From positions 3,906,001-3,970,000 of the forward strand of contig NZ_CP130713.1 in NCBI RefSeq assembly GCF_030553055.1: DNA of 64,000 bases, read 5' to 3'. Positions 1 to 7,463 of the stretch are shown here, piece after piece. Position 1 is the stretch's first letter. The number at the start of each line of letters is the position of its first letter. Source of the DNA: Streptomyces sp. XD-27. Lineage in GTDB: Bacteria; Actinomycetota; Actinomycetes; Streptomycetales; Streptomycetaceae. The position numbers and the translations under genes are program-made. The notes beneath the pieces were generated by a model. The model did not search any database, was not told the origin of the DNA, and saw only the letters and a program-made list of their open reading frames with translations.

Positions 1-1142
1 GTCCTGTCGGTCCTGTCGGTCCTGTCGGTCCATTCCGTCCTGCCGGGACGGGAACGCACGGTGGCGTCGACCGGGTTGACGAGCTCCACCTCCAGCCAGC
101 CGTCCCGCGCGCCGACCCGCAGGCTGATCGCGGCCGTCTCGCCGTGCCGCAACGCGTTGGTCAGGCCCTCCTGGACGATCCGGTACGCCTCCCGCGACAC
201 GGTGGCGGGTATCCGCGCGAGGTCTCCGGCGGTCTCGACGCTCAGACCGGCGCCCGCGTGCCGGACCCGCTCCACCAAGGGGCCGAGATCGGCGAGGGTG
301 TGCTGCGGCGTCGTGGGCGACCGCCCTTCCCGCAGGACGCCGAGTACGTGGTCGAGGTCGTCCATCGCGGCGCGGGACGTCTCCTCGATGCTGGTGAGGG
401 CGCGTCGGGCCGTCTCCGGGTCGCTGTCCATCAGCTCGGCCGCGACGGCGGCCTGAATGGTGGACGCCGTCAGGGTGTGCCCTATCGAGTCGTGCAACTC
501 CTGGGCCAGCCGGTTCTTCTGGGCCAGCACAAGCAGTTGCTCCTCCGCGGCGGCCCGCCGCTCGGCGGGCCCATGGCCCAGGAGCACCGGGGCGAGCGGG
601 CGCAGCGCCGCCGCGCCGCCGACGGCGACGTACCCGCCGAGCGCCAGGCATCCGGCGGACACGACCGCCGTCCACAGGCCCCGCCAACCGTGCTCCACCG
701 GAACGGTCCACCCGAACGCCGACACGGAGCCGCCACCGTTCAGCCAGACGCAGGGCAGTATGAGGGCCGCGAAGGCCGACAGGCAGGTCATCGCGGTCAC
801 CGCCGCACCGACCGTCATGTGCGCGGCCAGATACACCGACGTACGGAACCGGTTCGCCCAAGGCGACGCGGGCGACTCCAGCGGGGCGGGAAGAGCGGCG
901 CCCAGCAGCCGGTCGGCCGATCGGACGCACCCCCGGCGGGCCGCCCGGGGAAGGCCCATGGCCACGAGCACCGCGCACAGCGCGAGGCCGAATGCCACGA
1001 CCCGCAGCGCCGCCGGCCACGTCGGTGGCGCCGCGACGAGCGCCACGACCAGCGGCGGCAGGCTCAGGACCGCGCCGAGCAGCGCGTATGTCCAACCCCG
1101 GTACGCGGCCCCGCTGAAGAGCGGCCGAATCAGTGTGCTCAC
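1..1142 (-). CDS. NarL-family sensor histidine kinase, C-terminus cut by window edge
   Basis: Membrane sensor kinase that would phosphorylate a LuxR/NarL-type response regulator, which is not in the window. The minus-strand frame opens at a GTG (1142) and runs off the left edge. Hydrophobic segments fill roughly the first 170 residues. The HisKA_3 phosphoacceptor follows, with the sequence LAQELHDSIGHTL, and then a HATPase region with VSREAYRIVQEGLTNALRHG containing the N-box. Near the edge the frame becomes a repeated Asp-Arg-Thr tract encoded by the 9-bp unit GTCCTGTCG, so the C-terminal tail is low complexity or the repeat continues outside. The start is moderately sure: no strong Shine-Dalgarno sits before 1142, and an in-frame GTG at 1175 is possible. 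The family call is firm. Confidence 0.82.
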   Translation of the reverse strand, partial: MSTLIRPLFSGAAYRGWTYALLGAVLSLPPLVVALVAAPPTWPAALRVVAFGLALCAVLVAMGLPRAARRGCVRSADRLLGAALPAPLESPASPWANRFRTSVYLAAHMTVGAAVTAMTCLSAFAALILPCVWLNGGGSVSAFGWTVPVEHGWRGLWTAVVSAGCLALGGYVAVGGAAALRPLAPVLLGHGPAERRAAAEEQLLVLAQKNRLAQELHDSIGHTLTASTIQAAVAAELMDSDPETARRALTSIEETSRAAMDDLDHVLGVLREGRSPTTPQHTLADLGPLVERVRHAGAGLSVETAGDLARIPATVSREAYRIVQEGLTNALRHGETAAISLRVGARDGWLEVELVNPVDATVRSRPGRTEWTDRTDRTDR

Positions 1143-1325
1143 GGCCGCACCGTACCTTCGGGCCGCGCGGCGCACCTCCCCCGAAAGAGCCAGCAGGAGA
1201 TCCCGCGGAATCGCGATGCCGATGTCCCCCGTCGCCGCGATGTGCGGGCACGCCCTCGCCTGCGAATGTCACGCGAACGGAAGCAACTCCGTAGTGACTC
1301 AATTCGCCGTCCATGAAAGGCAATC

Positions 1326-2048
1326 GTGGCCATCGTGAAATTCCCGACCGCGTCCCCATCCGCGTTCCCCACCGCGTCTCCGCCCGCGTCGCGCTCCGAG
1401 CCCCCCACATCCTTGGCCGCGAGGATCGGCGCGGCCGCATGGATCGTGGCCACCGCGCAGTTCGTCGTGGTCCAACTGGTCGTGGAGTCCGTCTGGCGTA
1501 CGCCCTACAGCTGGGCGAGCTACAACATCAGCGATCTGGGCAACGTCCACTGCCAGACATGGGACGTCTCCCGGCCCCGATACGTCTGCTCACCGCTGCA
1601 CGACGCCATGAACACCTCGTTCGTCGTCCAGGGCGTTCTGCTGCTCGCCGGCGTGCTGCTCACCGGGGCGTGCTGGGGCCGGGGATGGGGCTCGCGAAGC
1701 GCCCGCGCTCTCCTCATCGCCACGTCCGCGGGATGGGTCCTGGTGGGACTCGTTCCCGCGGACGTCAACGAGGACCTTCACGTCCTGGGCGCGCTGCTCA
1801 TCATGGGGCTGGGAAACATCGGCCTCGTCTGCGCCGGATTCGCGCCGCGGGCCTCCCTGTTCGGCACACTGCGCCCGACAACCCGCTTCATGGCCGCCAC
1901 GGCGATGGTGGCGACGCTGCTGTTCTTCGGGCAGGTGGATCCGGGCATCGGACTGGGCGGCATGGAGCGGATCGCGGCCTTCGCGCCGGGGGCGTGGACG
2001 CTGGTCATGGCCCTCGCCGTACTCAGGTCCGCGAAGCACGGACGATGA
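1326..2048 (+). CDS. DUF998-family integral membrane protein
   Basis: Predicted six-helix membrane protein of the DUF998 family; no biochemical role is established for it. After a Pro/Ser-rich cytoplasmic leader of about 30 residues there are hydrophobic stretches near residues 35-55, 100-120, 130-150, 155-175, 190-205 and 215-235. Between the first two lies a Cys-containing loop with SDLGNVHC and DVSRPRYVCSP, typical of this family. The GTG start at 1326 follows GAAAGG at about 1314, a usable ribosome site. It is divergent from the sensor kinase with about 180 bp between them, so they may share a control region, but no operator was recognised. Confidence 0.75.
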   Translation: MAIVKFPTASPSAFPTASPPASRSEPPTSLAARIGAAAWIVATAQFVVVQLVVESVWRTPYSWASYNISDLGNVHCQTWDVSRPRYVCSPLHDAMNTSFVVQGVLLLAGVLLTGACWGRGWGSRSARALLIATSAGWVLVGLVPADVNEDLHVLGALLIMGLGNIGLVCAGFAPRASLFGTLRPTTRFMAATAMVATLLFFGQVDPGIGLGGMERIAAFAPGAWTLVMALAVLRSAKHGR

Positions 2049-2118
2049 CGATTGCGCTGCCACGGGCCCCGTGCCCGGGAGGCCCCGTGCCCGGGAGGCC
2101 GAGGGGCCGGGGGCCGGC

Positions 2119-2193
2119 TCAGGCGTTGGGGCGCTTGCCGTGGTTGGCCTTCTTCTTCTTGCGGGCGCGCCGCTTGTTTCCTCGCGTGGACAT
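2119..2193 (-). CDS. 50S ribosomal protein bL37 (24 aa)
   Basis: The 24-codon minus-strand frame encodes an extremely basic peptide that starts MSTRGNKRRARKKKK and ends ANHGKRPNA. This matches the small actinobacterial large-subunit protein bL37 first seen in mycobacterial ribosome structures, in which the ANHGKRPN tail is characteristic. The ATG at 2193 is preceded by GGGAGA about 11 nt upstream, and the gene ends in TGA. Its promoter region contains two copies of a 14-bp unit (CTTCGCCGGGATTT on the plus strand, 2207-2233). It is easily missed because of its size. The identification rests on my memory of the family sequence and is likely but not proven. Confidence 0.85.
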   Translation of the reverse strand: MSTRGNKRRARKKKKANHGKRPNA

Positions 2194-2457
2194 GGTGCGC
2201 GTCTCCCTTCGCCGGGATTTCTTCGCCGGGATTGCCATGTCATCGCCAGTCTAGGTTCGGCTCGCGGGGTCCGCATGGTGATGGGTGCCGGATTCCGGTA
2301 CGGGAACCCCCTCCCGTTTTGTCGCTGGCATGCCATACGCTGCGCGGTAGCAGCCGCGCCCCGCGCGTCACCGCGCCCTCGCGGTCACGCCCGGGCGTTG
2401 CGCGGCGCTCTCATCTCCCGGCCATCCACCGGGTTTCTTCGTGGGGGTAACAGCACT

Positions 2458-4404
2458 GTGCGTACGCGCAGCATCTCGACCGCGACAGCGCTTGCGGTCA
2501 TCTTCAGCTCGGCGGCGCTGACCGTCGCCGCGGCCGGCTCCGCCTCGGCCGCGCCCGTCACCGTCACCGTCGCCTCGCCCGGCGGCATCGTCGCGGACGG
2601 CGCCCTGCAGCGGGTCTTCGTCGGCGACCGCTCGGCCGGGAAGATCCTGGCCGCCGACTACACCGGCGCGGTCGTCGACTCGGTGAGCGGCGTCAGCGGG
2701 GTCACCGACCTCGCGCTGTCCGACGACGGCGCCACCCTGTACGCGGCCGCGCAGGGCAGCCACGAGGTCGTGGCCCTGGACGCGGCCACGCTCGACATCA
2801 AGGCGCGCTACGCCGTCGCCACCGACACCGGCCCGCGCCATGTCGCCTTCGCCGGCGGCAAGGTCTGGTTCACGTACGGCGACCAGTGGGACGGCAACCT
2901 GGGCTCGGTCGACCCGGCGGACGGGACCGGCGCGGTGACGCTCACCCGGTTCCCGGAGGACGGGAACTCCGGCGTCTGGGGCCCGGCGCTCCTCGACACC
3001 GACCCGTCCGCCCCCGGCCTGCTGGCCGTCGGCGAGACCGGCCTTTCCACGGACTCGATGGCCGTCCTCGACGTCTCCGGCACCGCGCCGCAGATGCTCG
3101 CCTGGCACGGCGGCGACTACTCGCTGAACGACGGCATCGGGGACATCGATCTCGTCCCCGGCGCCTCGCAGGTGCTGGTCAACGGCGCCGACCGGGACGC
3201 GTACGCGGACGGGAAGTTCGCCAAGGCGGGCGCCTACCCCGCGGGGCAGCGCGCCGACATCGCCGCGAACGGGCTCGTCGCCCAGGCCAACGGCACCAAG
3301 GTCGCGGTGTACCGGCCGAACGCCACGCGGCCGGTCCGTACGTACACCGTCGGCACGTCGGGCACGGCCACCGACCTGGCGTGGGCCCCGGACTCCTCAC
3401 GGATCTTCGCGCTCGTGGGGGCGGACAGCAGCTACACGCTCAAGGCGCTCACCGGCCCGACGCTGAACGTCCCGACCCTGACGGTGAACGCCCCGTCGGC
3501 CGCCACGCGCGGCAGGCAGCTCACCGTGAGCGGGAAGCTGTCGGCGACGGTGCCGCTGCCGAGCGGCACCTCGCTCCAGGTCACCCGCACCGACATCGAA
3601 AGCCCCGGCGGCAAGGCGCTGGCCCCTGCCGCGGTGAAGGCGGACGGCTCGTACTCCTTCACCGACGCCCCGCCAGCCGGCGGCACGGTCACGTACAAGG
3701 TCTCCTACGCGGGCGACGCCGAGCACGCGGCGGCCAGCGCGTCCGACAAGGTCGCCGTCTCCCGTACGGCCGCGACCCTGACCCTGAACAACAACGGCAA
3801 GATCTACAACTACAGCGCCGACGTCTCCTTCACCGCGCACCTCGGCTCGACGTACAAGAACCGCACGGTCGAGATCTGGGCGAACCCCTACGGCGGCGAC
3901 AAGCCCAACAGGCTGGTGAAGACGGGGACGGTCAACTCCCGCGGCAACCTCTCCGCCACGGTGGACATGACGCGGGACACGGTCGTCACCGCGGTCTTCA
4001 AGGGCGACGCCCGCACCGCGGCCAGGTCGGTGACGTCCACGGCCCGCGCCAGGGTGAGGATCTCCACCGCCGTCTCCCGGCACTACAAGACGGCCAAGAT
4101 CGGCTCGACGTCGTACTACTGGTTCCACAAGAGCACCGACCCGCTGCTCACGACGACCATGACCTACTACAAGGACCGCAAGCAGCGCTTCGACGTGCAG
4201 GTCTACGCGGGCGGCGCGTGGCACTCGACCGGTTCGCAGTACTTCCCGCTCGGCACGGCCGGGAAGTCGGCCATCCGGCTCGAGGCACCCGGACGCTCCG
4301 GCATCAAGGCGCGGATCCGGTCGGTGTACGTCGACGGTTCGTCCGGCGACAACGTGAACACGACGACGTACGGCCCCTGGAAGTACCTGTACTTCTCCAA
4401 CTAG
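2458..4404 (+). CDS. Secreted beta-propeller protein with Ig-like repeats
   Basis: Exported protein of about 648 residues with a Sec signal peptide: RTRS, a hydrophobic core, then an AxA-like site near SASAA at about residue 30. Residues 40-340 contain repeated blade-like segments (TDLALSDDGATLYAAAQGS, TDLAWAPDSSRIFAL) typical of YncE/lactonase-type seven-bladed propellers. Residues 345-540 hold two Ig-like beta-sandwich segments (LTVSGKLSA, VTYKVSYAGDAEH; VSFTAHLGSTYKNRTVEIW). The last 110 residues are Tyr/Ser-rich with no recognised fold. The frame is open well upstream, but the GTG at 2458 is chosen because it directly precedes the signal peptide and follows GGGGGTAAC. A surface binding or scaffold role is inferred; no catalytic motif is visible. 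Confidence 0.8.
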   Translation: MRTRSISTATALAVIFSSAALTVAAAGSASAAPVTVTVASPGGIVADGALQRVFVGDRSAGKILAADYTGAVVDSVSGVSGVTDLALSDDGATLYAAAQGSHEVVALDAATLDIKARYAVATDTGPRHVAFAGGKVWFTYGDQWDGNLGSVDPADGTGAVTLTRFPEDGNSGVWGPALLDTDPSAPGLLAVGETGLSTDSMAVLDVSGTAPQMLAWHGGDYSLNDGIGDIDLVPGASQVLVNGADRDAYADGKFAKAGAYPAGQRADIAANGLVAQANGTKVAVYRPNATRPVRTYTVGTSGTATDLAWAPDSSRIFALVGADSSYTLKALTGPTLNVPTLTVNAPSAATRGRQLTVSGKLSATVPLPSGTSLQVTRTDIESPGGKALAPAAVKADGSYSFTDAPPAGGTVTYKVSYAGDAEHAAASASDKVAVSRTAATLTLNNNGKIYNYSADVSFTAHLGSTYKNRTVEIWANPYGGDKPNRLVKTGTVNSRGNLSATVDMTRDTVVTAVFKGDARTAARSVTSTARARVRISTAVSRHYKTAKIGSTSYYWFHKSTDPLLTTTMTYYKDRKQRFDVQVYAGGAWHSTGSQYFPLGTAGKSAIRLEAPGRSGIKARIRSVYVDGSSGDNVNTTTYGPWKYLYFSN

Positions 4405-4566
4405 CCCGCCGCCGCGCCCTCCTGCGCGTGGGGGCGCGAGGGGGCCGAGGGGGCGCGCGTGGGCAGTGGGCGGGCAAAGACGTGTCCATCGAACCTTCAA
4501 CCGGTCTGTAAAGACGACTGATTCGGGCACTCCCTTGGGGTCGGAATTCGGCCAGGGGAGGCGAAG

Positions 4567-4833
4567 GTGTCTGACCGGGGTGCGCGGGCAGCCGGGCGGT
4601 GTGCCGCGGCTGATGAAAGGGACCCGACGACGTGTGAGGGGCCGCCGTCAGCGGTGACGGTGGTCGATGCCGAGGGGAGGGAGATCACCGGGTGCGTCCG
4701 GCACAGCGCGCGGCAGCTCGCGAGCCTGGAGGGCTCGCGGCTGCACCCGATGGCGGCGCTCGGGCCGTGGGCGGTGGATGTCTACTGCCGCGCGGCGGAG
4801 TTGCCGCCCTTCGCGTGGCTGGTCGGGCTGTAG
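4567..4833 (+). CDS. Small hypothetical protein (88 aa)
   Basis: I do not recognise this protein. It starts at GTG with GGGGAGGCGAAG immediately upstream and shows GC-biased third positions in its second half, which supports coding. The C-terminal half (VTVVDAEGREITGCVRHSAR, then PWAVDVYCRAAELPPFAW) looks globular, with three cysteines overall. The last 26 bp, including the stop codon, are duplicated directly downstream (see repeat at 4819). It stands alone between a secreted-protein gene and a convergent regulator. It could still be a spurious frame. Confidence 0.5.
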   Translation: MSDRGARAAGRCAAADERDPTTCEGPPSAVTVVDAEGREITGCVRHSARQLASLEGSRLHPMAALGPWAVDVYCRAAELPPFAWLVGL

Positions 4834-4870
4834 GGGGAGACCCGCTGGTCGGGCTGTAGCGGGAGACCCG
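4819..4870 (+). repeat. 26-bp tandem duplication of the small gene's 3' end
   Basis: CTGGTCGGGCTGTAG followed by a GGGAGACCCG block occurs twice in tandem, differing at one base (G or C after TAG). The first copy contains the stop codon of the 88-residue gene and the second lies just outside it. It looks like a recent slippage duplication. Confidence 0.85.
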
Positions 4871-4906
4871 GAGTGGGGCCGGCCTTGTGCCGGACCCGCT
4901 CCGGGT
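4866..4906. terminator. Bidirectional stem-loop terminator
   Basis: ACCCGGAG (4866-4873) is the exact reverse complement of CTCCGGGT (4899-4906), and the stem extends inward with one mismatch. It lies between two convergent genes that end at 4833 and 4914. There is no U tract, as is common for Streptomyces terminators. Confidence 0.6.
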
Positions 4907-4913
4907 TCGGCGC

Positions 4914-5999
4914 TCAGCGGTTCTCGATCCGCGTGGCCAGACCGTCGAGCATCGAGGTGAGGCCGAGCTCGAAGACCTCGTCGAGGCGCAGGTCGTAGCC
5001 GGTGAGGCCGTCGCCGCCATCTTCGTTTTCGCCTTCGCCGCCTTCGCCTGCGTCTTCGTCTTCGTTGAAAGAGGCGATCACTTTGCTGAACGTCGGGTAC
5101 GCGCCGGAGGCGACCAGCGCGGCGAAGGCGGCGGACTGCGCATCCATCCACTGGTCCTCCGAGAGTCCCGTGGCGCTCGCGGCCTGGGCCTCCCGTTCCA
5201 GGTGGATCGCGGTGCCCTGTACGTAGCTGTAGATCAGGACGTTGATGTCGAGCATGGTCGCCGGATCGAGGCCGTGGCCGTCCAGGGCGCTGAGCATCCA
5301 CTCGGAGTACGCGATCAGGTGCGGCAGGGCGAGGGGGCGGGTGAGGGGGCCGATGTGGGCGAGCCACGGGTGCGCGCGGTGCACCGCCCAGAGTGAGCGG
5401 GCCCCCAGCTCCAGGCGGCTCCGCCAGTCGGCATGGGACGCCGCCGGGTAGGACAGCTCGGCGAACACCGCGTCGGCCATGAGGAACACCAGGTCGTCCT
5501 TGCTGTTCACATGGCGGTAGGGGGACATGGCGGCGACCCCCAGCCGCGCGGCGACACCGCGCATGGACAGCGCGGCCAACCCTTCGGAGTCGGCGATGCC
5601 GACGGCGGCGCGCACGATGCGCTCCCGGGTCAGCTCGTGGTCGGTCGCGGGTGCGGACGGGTGCGCGGGCAGGTGCGCGTGCGGGTGCGGGTGCGCGGGC
5701 TCGGTGGAGGCGCCGGGTGTTCCTGGTCTGCCTTGTCTGCCTTGCGCGTTGGGCACGCTCGGTGTGCCGGTAGGCCGGGCGGCCGCCACCACCGTGCCGA
5801 CGCGCGGCTGGGCCCGTACGAGCCCTTCCTGCCGCAGGACGGTGAGGACCTTGGTGGCGGTGGCGAGCGCGACGTTCCACTCCTTGGCGATCTGCCGGGT
5901 GGACGGGACGCGGTCGCCGGGGGCGAGTTCGCCGCCGGTGATGCGCCGGCGCAGCTCGGCGGCGATGCGCAGGTAGGGCGGAACGAATTTCTCGGCCAA
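4914..5999 (-). CDS. GntR-TetR fusion transcriptional regulator
   Basis: Two DNA-binding modules lie in one 361-residue chain. Residues 1-75 form a GntR winged helix (PPYLRIAAELRRRITGGELAPG, then the PSTRQIAKEWNVALATATKVL recognition region). A Pro/Ala/His-rich linker (80-115) follows. Residues 116-360 form a TetR repressor (TRERIVRAAVGIADSEGLAALSMRGVAARLGV, with the YRHVNSKDDL helix) and a TetR C-terminal ligand domain. An acidic Glu/Asp/Gly insertion at about 310-330 interrupts the ligand domain. It is divergent from the flavin monooxygenase at 6181, and the intergenic region carries a GntR-like inverted repeat, so it most likely represses that gene and itself. GntR-TetR fusions are known in actinomycetes. 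The start ATG at 5999 is preceded by GGGGGC only weakly. Confidence 0.85.
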   Translation of the reverse strand: MAEKFVPPYLRIAAELRRRITGGELAPGDRVPSTRQIAKEWNVALATATKVLTVLRQEGLVRAQPRVGTVVAAARPTGTPSVPNAQGRQGRPGTPGASTEPAHPHPHAHLPAHPSAPATDHELTRERIVRAAVGIADSEGLAALSMRGVAARLGVAAMSPYRHVNSKDDLVFLMADAVFAELSYPAASHADWRSRLELGARSLWAVHRAHPWLAHIGPLTRPLALPHLIAYSEWMLSALDGHGLDPATMLDINVLIYSYVQGTAIHLEREAQAASATGLSEDQWMDAQSAAFAALVASGAYPTFSKVIASFNEDEDAGEGGEGENEDGGDGLTGYDLRLDEVFELGLTSMLDGLATRIENR

Positions 6000-6017
6000 G
6001 GGAACGGCCCCCTTCCA

Positions 6018-6092
6018 GCTGTACTAGGACAGAGAGTAGCAGTGAAGACGCCGCGAGAGCAGGCTCTACAGCCCGTGCTGGGCTAGTACAGC
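6018..6092. promoter_or_regulatory. Split GntR-type operator, perfect 10-bp arms
   Basis: GCTGTACTAG (6018-6027) and CTAGTACAGC (6083-6092) are exact reverse complements 55 bp apart, between the GntR-TetR gene and the monooxygenase. Each resembles half of the CTGTACTAGTACAG-like sites bound by GntR/HutC-type regulators. Wide spacing suggests two dimers or DNA looping; this is inferred. Confidence 0.65.
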
Positions 6093-6108
6093 GGCCATTA
6101 ATGCGCAC

Positions 6109-6137
6109 TTGGCAGGGCTGCGCGTACGGCGTACATT
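6109..6137 (+). promoter_or_regulatory. Candidate sigma-HrdB promoter of the monooxygenase
   Basis: TTGGCA (6109-6114), a 17-bp spacer and TACATT (6132-6137) fit a vegetative promoter. It lies just downstream of the right operator arm and about 45 bp before the start codon at 6181. The start site is predicted near 6144. Confidence 0.55.
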
Positions 6138-6180
6138 CAGCGCGTACACCGTATCGAAGCATCGAAGGGGAGACCGACCC

Positions 6181-7371
6181 ATGAAGACCGTGCTCGTCTC
6201 CGGCGCAAGCGTCGCCGGGCTCACCCTCGCCTACTGGCTGCGCCGCAACGGCTTCGCGCCGACCGTCGTGGAACGGGCCCCCTCCGTGCGCCCGGGCGGC
6301 CAGGCGATCGACGTCCGCGGCGCGGCCCTCGACGTCCTCGACCGGACAGGGATCCTGGACGACGCCCGGGGCGTGCGCACCCGGCTGCGCGGCATGGCGA
6401 TGCTCGACGGCGAGGGCAACGAGCAGTGGCGCTCCACCGAGAAGACCTTCAGCGGCGGACGGCTGGACAGCGCGGACATCGAGCTGCTGCGCGAGGACCT
6501 GACCGGGCTGCTGTACGAGCGGGCGCTCGCCGAAGGCGTGGAGTTCCTCTTCGGGGACTCCATCGCCGCGCTCGACGAGGCTCCGCACGGCGCGCACGCG
6601 CAGGACGCACAGCACCCACAGCACATACGGGTCGGCTTCGAGCAGAGCAGCACCCGTACGTTCGACCTGGTGGTGGGGGCGGACGGGCTCCACTCCAAGG
6701 TGCGGCAGCTGGCGTTCGGCCCGGAGCACGCGTTCATCCGGCACCTCGGCGCGTACCTGACGGTGTTCAGCACCGAGAACTTCCTGGAGCTCGACAACTG
6801 GGAGCTCTGGCTCAACGCGGACTCCGTCTCCTACTGCCTCTATCCCGTCCGCGACAACAGCGAGCTGCGGGCGACCCTCGGCTTCACGTCCGAGCCGATC
6901 GCCTACGACCACCGCGACACCGAGGCGCAGAAGGCGCTGATGGCCGACCGGCTGGCCCATGTGGGCTGGGAGACGCCGCGGCTGCTCAAGGCCATGCGGG
7001 AGGCGCCCGACTTCTACTTCGACGCCATGGCCCAGATCCACATGGACCACTGGTCGCGGGGCCGTGTGGCGCTGGTCGGCGACGCGGGCTACTGCGCCTC
7101 TCCGCTCTCCGGCCAGGGCACGAGCCTGGCACTCGTGGGCGCGTACGTCCTGGCCGACGAGCTCGGCAAGGCGGGCGGCGGCGACCACACCGCCGCGTTC
7201 GCCCGCTACGAGGCCCGCATGCGGCCGTTCGTCGAGCTGAACCAGGCGCTCGTCGGGGAGAACGCCGGCGGAATGCCCTCCGACGAGTCGATGGACCGGG
7301 CGAAGAACGGCATCTCGCTGGACGAGCCGGATTCGGGCGACCGAGCGCCACACCCTGCGACGACGAACTAG
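6181..7371 (+). CDS. FAD-dependent aromatic-ring monooxygenase (class A)
   Basis: Flavoprotein of 396 residues in the PHBH/TetX-like group. The N-terminal Rossmann motif is VSGASVAGLTLAYWLRRNG, ending in the acidic VVER that binds the ribose of FAD. The DG motif VVGADGLHSKVR is near residue 175. The GD motif GRVALVGDAGYCASPLSGQGTSLAL is near residue 295. Such enzymes hydroxylate or epoxidise aromatic and polyketide substrates with NADPH and oxygen. The ATG at 6181 follows GAAGGGGAGA. Divergence from a ligand-sensing repressor suggests induction by its substrate, for example a xenobiotic. The substrate cannot be read from sequence. Confidence 0.88.
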   Translation: MKTVLVSGASVAGLTLAYWLRRNGFAPTVVERAPSVRPGGQAIDVRGAALDVLDRTGILDDARGVRTRLRGMAMLDGEGNEQWRSTEKTFSGGRLDSADIELLREDLTGLLYERALAEGVEFLFGDSIAALDEAPHGAHAQDAQHPQHIRVGFEQSSTRTFDLVVGADGLHSKVRQLAFGPEHAFIRHLGAYLTVFSTENFLELDNWELWLNADSVSYCLYPVRDNSELRATLGFTSEPIAYDHRDTEAQKALMADRLAHVGWETPRLLKAMREAPDFYFDAMAQIHMDHWSRGRVALVGDAGYCASPLSGQGTSLALVGAYVLADELGKAGGGDHTAAFARYEARMRPFVELNQALVGENAGGMPSDESMDRAKNGISLDEPDSGDRAPHPATTN

Positions 7372-7463
7372 AGTCGTCCCATTACTGCTGGTTGGCGGGG
7401 CGCCAGGCGGCACACTGGCGGGGGATGGCAGGACGCCGGAGTCGTAGGGGGGCTGGTAGCGCG

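Noticed and set aside
144..1316. Long plus-strand open frame of 390 codons
   Set aside because: Arg/Gly/Pro-rich composition without domains; it is the shadow of the minus-strand sensor kinase, whose H-box and N-box are clear.
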